DNA of 6,248 nt from Syntrophomonadaceae bacterium (GTDB lineage: Bacteria > Bacillota > Dethiobacteria > DTU022): NCBI GenBank assembly GCA_003564055.1, contig PWSG01000094.1, positions 1-6,248 on the forward strand, in the 5' to 3' direction. How positions within the stretch are numbered: position 1 is the first letter of the stretch; each line of letters starts with the position of its first letter. Shown here piece after piece: positions 5,207-6,248 of this stretch. Position numbers and translations under genes: made by a program. Below the pieces are notes generated by a model, which ran no database searches, was not told where the DNA came from, and saw only the letters and a list, made by a program, of their open reading frames with translations.

Positions 5207-6248
5207 TTGTTAACAAAGTTAAAGGAATTGGAAGAGAAGACAAGGCGCAGCATTGAAGAAGCAGAAAGCTTGGAAGACCTGAAGGAAGTCAAGGTAAGAG
5301 CGCTTGGTAAAAAAGGCGATCTTACCACTTTCCTGCGCAGCCTGGGTTCTGTCTCTCCTGAAGAAAGGCCGGTTATTGGAAAACAGGCTAATCTTTTGCG
5401 CGAAGAGCTTGAAGGTGCCTTCAAGCTGAAAGAACAAGCCCTGCGCGATGCCCAAAAGGAAGGGCAGTGGGAAAAAGAGCGGATTGACGTAACCTTACCC
5501 GGCAAACCGGTTCAGCTGGGTCAGAAACATCCCCTGACTATGATTCTGGAAGAAATTAAAGAAATATTTATCGGGCTTGGTTTCCAGGTAGCCCACGGCC
5601 CGGATATCGAAACTGACTATTATAACTTTGAAGCTTTAAATATTCCTGCTGAGCACCCCGCAAGGGATATGCAGGATTCATATTATATTACAGAACAGTA
5701 TCTGCTGCGAACTCACACCTCTCCTGTTCAAATAAGAACCATGGAACAAATGGCTCCAAAATTGCCGGTGCGCATTATTGCCCCGGGAAAAGTTTTTCGT
5801 CGCGATGATGATGCCACTCATTCACCAATGTTTCACCAGGTTGAAGGTCTAGCTGTTGATAAAGATATTTCTTTTGCCGATTTGAAAGGAACCCTGCTGC
5901 TGTTTGTTCGCGAAATGTTCGGATCTGAACAGAAAATTCGCCTGAGGCCGAGCTTCTTTCCTTTTACGGAGCCAAGCGCCGAGGTAGATATATCCTGTAT
6001 CATGTGCAGTGGTAAAGGCTGCCGGGTTTGCAGCAATACCGGTTGGCTGGAAATTTTAGGCTGCGGTATGGTTCATCCCCGTGTCCTGGAAGTATCCGGA
6101 TACAACCCCGGAGAAGTAACAGGTTTTGCTTTTGGAATGGGGGTTGAAAGGATTGCCATGCTTAAATACGGCATCGGTGATCTGCGACTCTTTTTCTCGA
6201 ATGATTTGCGTTTTTTGAAACAATTTGGATCAAGATCAGGAGACAAAA
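5207..6248 (+). CDS. pheS: Phenylalanyl-tRNA synthetase alpha subunit, 3' end just beyond window
   Basis: PheS carries the catalytic site of the alpha2-beta2 enzyme that charges tRNA-Phe. 347 residues are visible, against about 340 in Bacillus, and the frame is still open at the edge; the C-terminal hallmark [10 protein letters not shown] (331-340) is present, so only a few codons should be missing. The start is TTG: GGAGGTG (5193-5199) lies 7 nt upstream and the family N-terminus aligns there. An N-terminal tRNA-binding coiled coil (about 1-85) precedes the class II core. Motif 1 is around [10 protein letters not shown] (108-117), motif 2 around [16 protein letters not shown] (196-211), and motif 3 is [14 protein letters not shown] (306-319). 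A CxxC-x4-CxxC cluster (C264, C267, C272, C275), found in many Firmicute PheS proteins, may bind a metal. pheT is expected next but lies outside. Confidence 0.98.
   Translation, partial: MLTKLKELEEKTRRSIEEAESLEDLKEVKVRALGKKGDLTTFLRSLGSVSPEERPVIGKQANLLREELEGAFKLKEQALRDAQKEGQWEKERIDVTLPGKPVQLGQKHPLTMILEEIKEIFIGLGFQVAHGPDIETDYYNFEALNIPAEHPARDMQDSYYITEQYLLRTHTSPVQIRTMEQMAPKLPVRIIAPGKVFRRDDDATHSPMFHQVEGLAVDKDISFADLKGTLLLFVREMFGSEQKIRLRPSFFPFTEPSAEVDISCIMCSGKGCRVCSNTGWLEILGCGMVHPRVLEVSGYNPGEVTGFAFGMGVERIAMLKYGIGDLRLFFSNDLRFLKQFGSRSGDK

Noticed and set aside
1..6248. Search for mobile elements, CRISPR arrays, tRNA or rRNA genes, toxin-antitoxin or defence genes
   Set aside because: I saw no transposase, direct-repeat array, tRNA-like fold outside the T-box, or accessory gene; the whole window is conserved housekeeping content.

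Overview
The window is a housekeeping translation cluster, with every gene on the + strand. The gene order (thrS, infC-rpmI-rplT, a SpoU/TrmH-family RNA methyltransferase, pheS), Shine-Dalgarno sequences close to AGGAGGTGA, TTG and ATT start codons, sigma-A-type promoters and a T-box leader all point to a Firmicute. The moderate base composition and the Cys4 insert in PheS suggest a clostridial or Peptococcaceae-like lineage rather than Bacillus itself. That placement is an inference; no rRNA or species marker is present.

Layout. Positions 1-541 hold the C-terminal part of a YegS/DagK-type lipid kinase that begins before the window. Positions 542-652 hold two candidate promoters in tandem and a strong ribosome binding site for thrS (653-2560, threonyl-tRNA synthetase). 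A strong promoter overlaps the thrS stop codon and should start a leader of about 160 nt with features of an L20-type autoregulatory attenuator. The leader precedes infC (2751-3263, starting at a rare ATT codon), rpmI (3282-3473) and rplT (3546-3899). A large nested-stem terminator follows rplT and closes that operon. An RNA 2'-O-methyltransferase gene (4077-4883) follows, probably from its own promoter. Directly after it, an extended -10 promoter drives a phenylalanine T-box riboswitch (about 4923-5190, specifier codon TTC) that controls pheS (5207 to beyond the right edge).

How the parts work together. The genes charge tRNAs (ThrRS, PheRS alpha), start translation (IF3), build the large subunit (L35, L20) and probably modify RNA. 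Two different RNA-level feedback devices are visible. Uncharged tRNA-Phe should release pheS from attenuation through the T-box. Free L20 should repress infC-rpmI-rplT through its leader. thrS, often T-box controlled in this phylum, has no room for a T-box here.

I found no previously undescribed system. The items most worth a second look are the alternative pairings in the infC leader, the ATT start of infC, and the structured RNA between and after rpmI and rplT.
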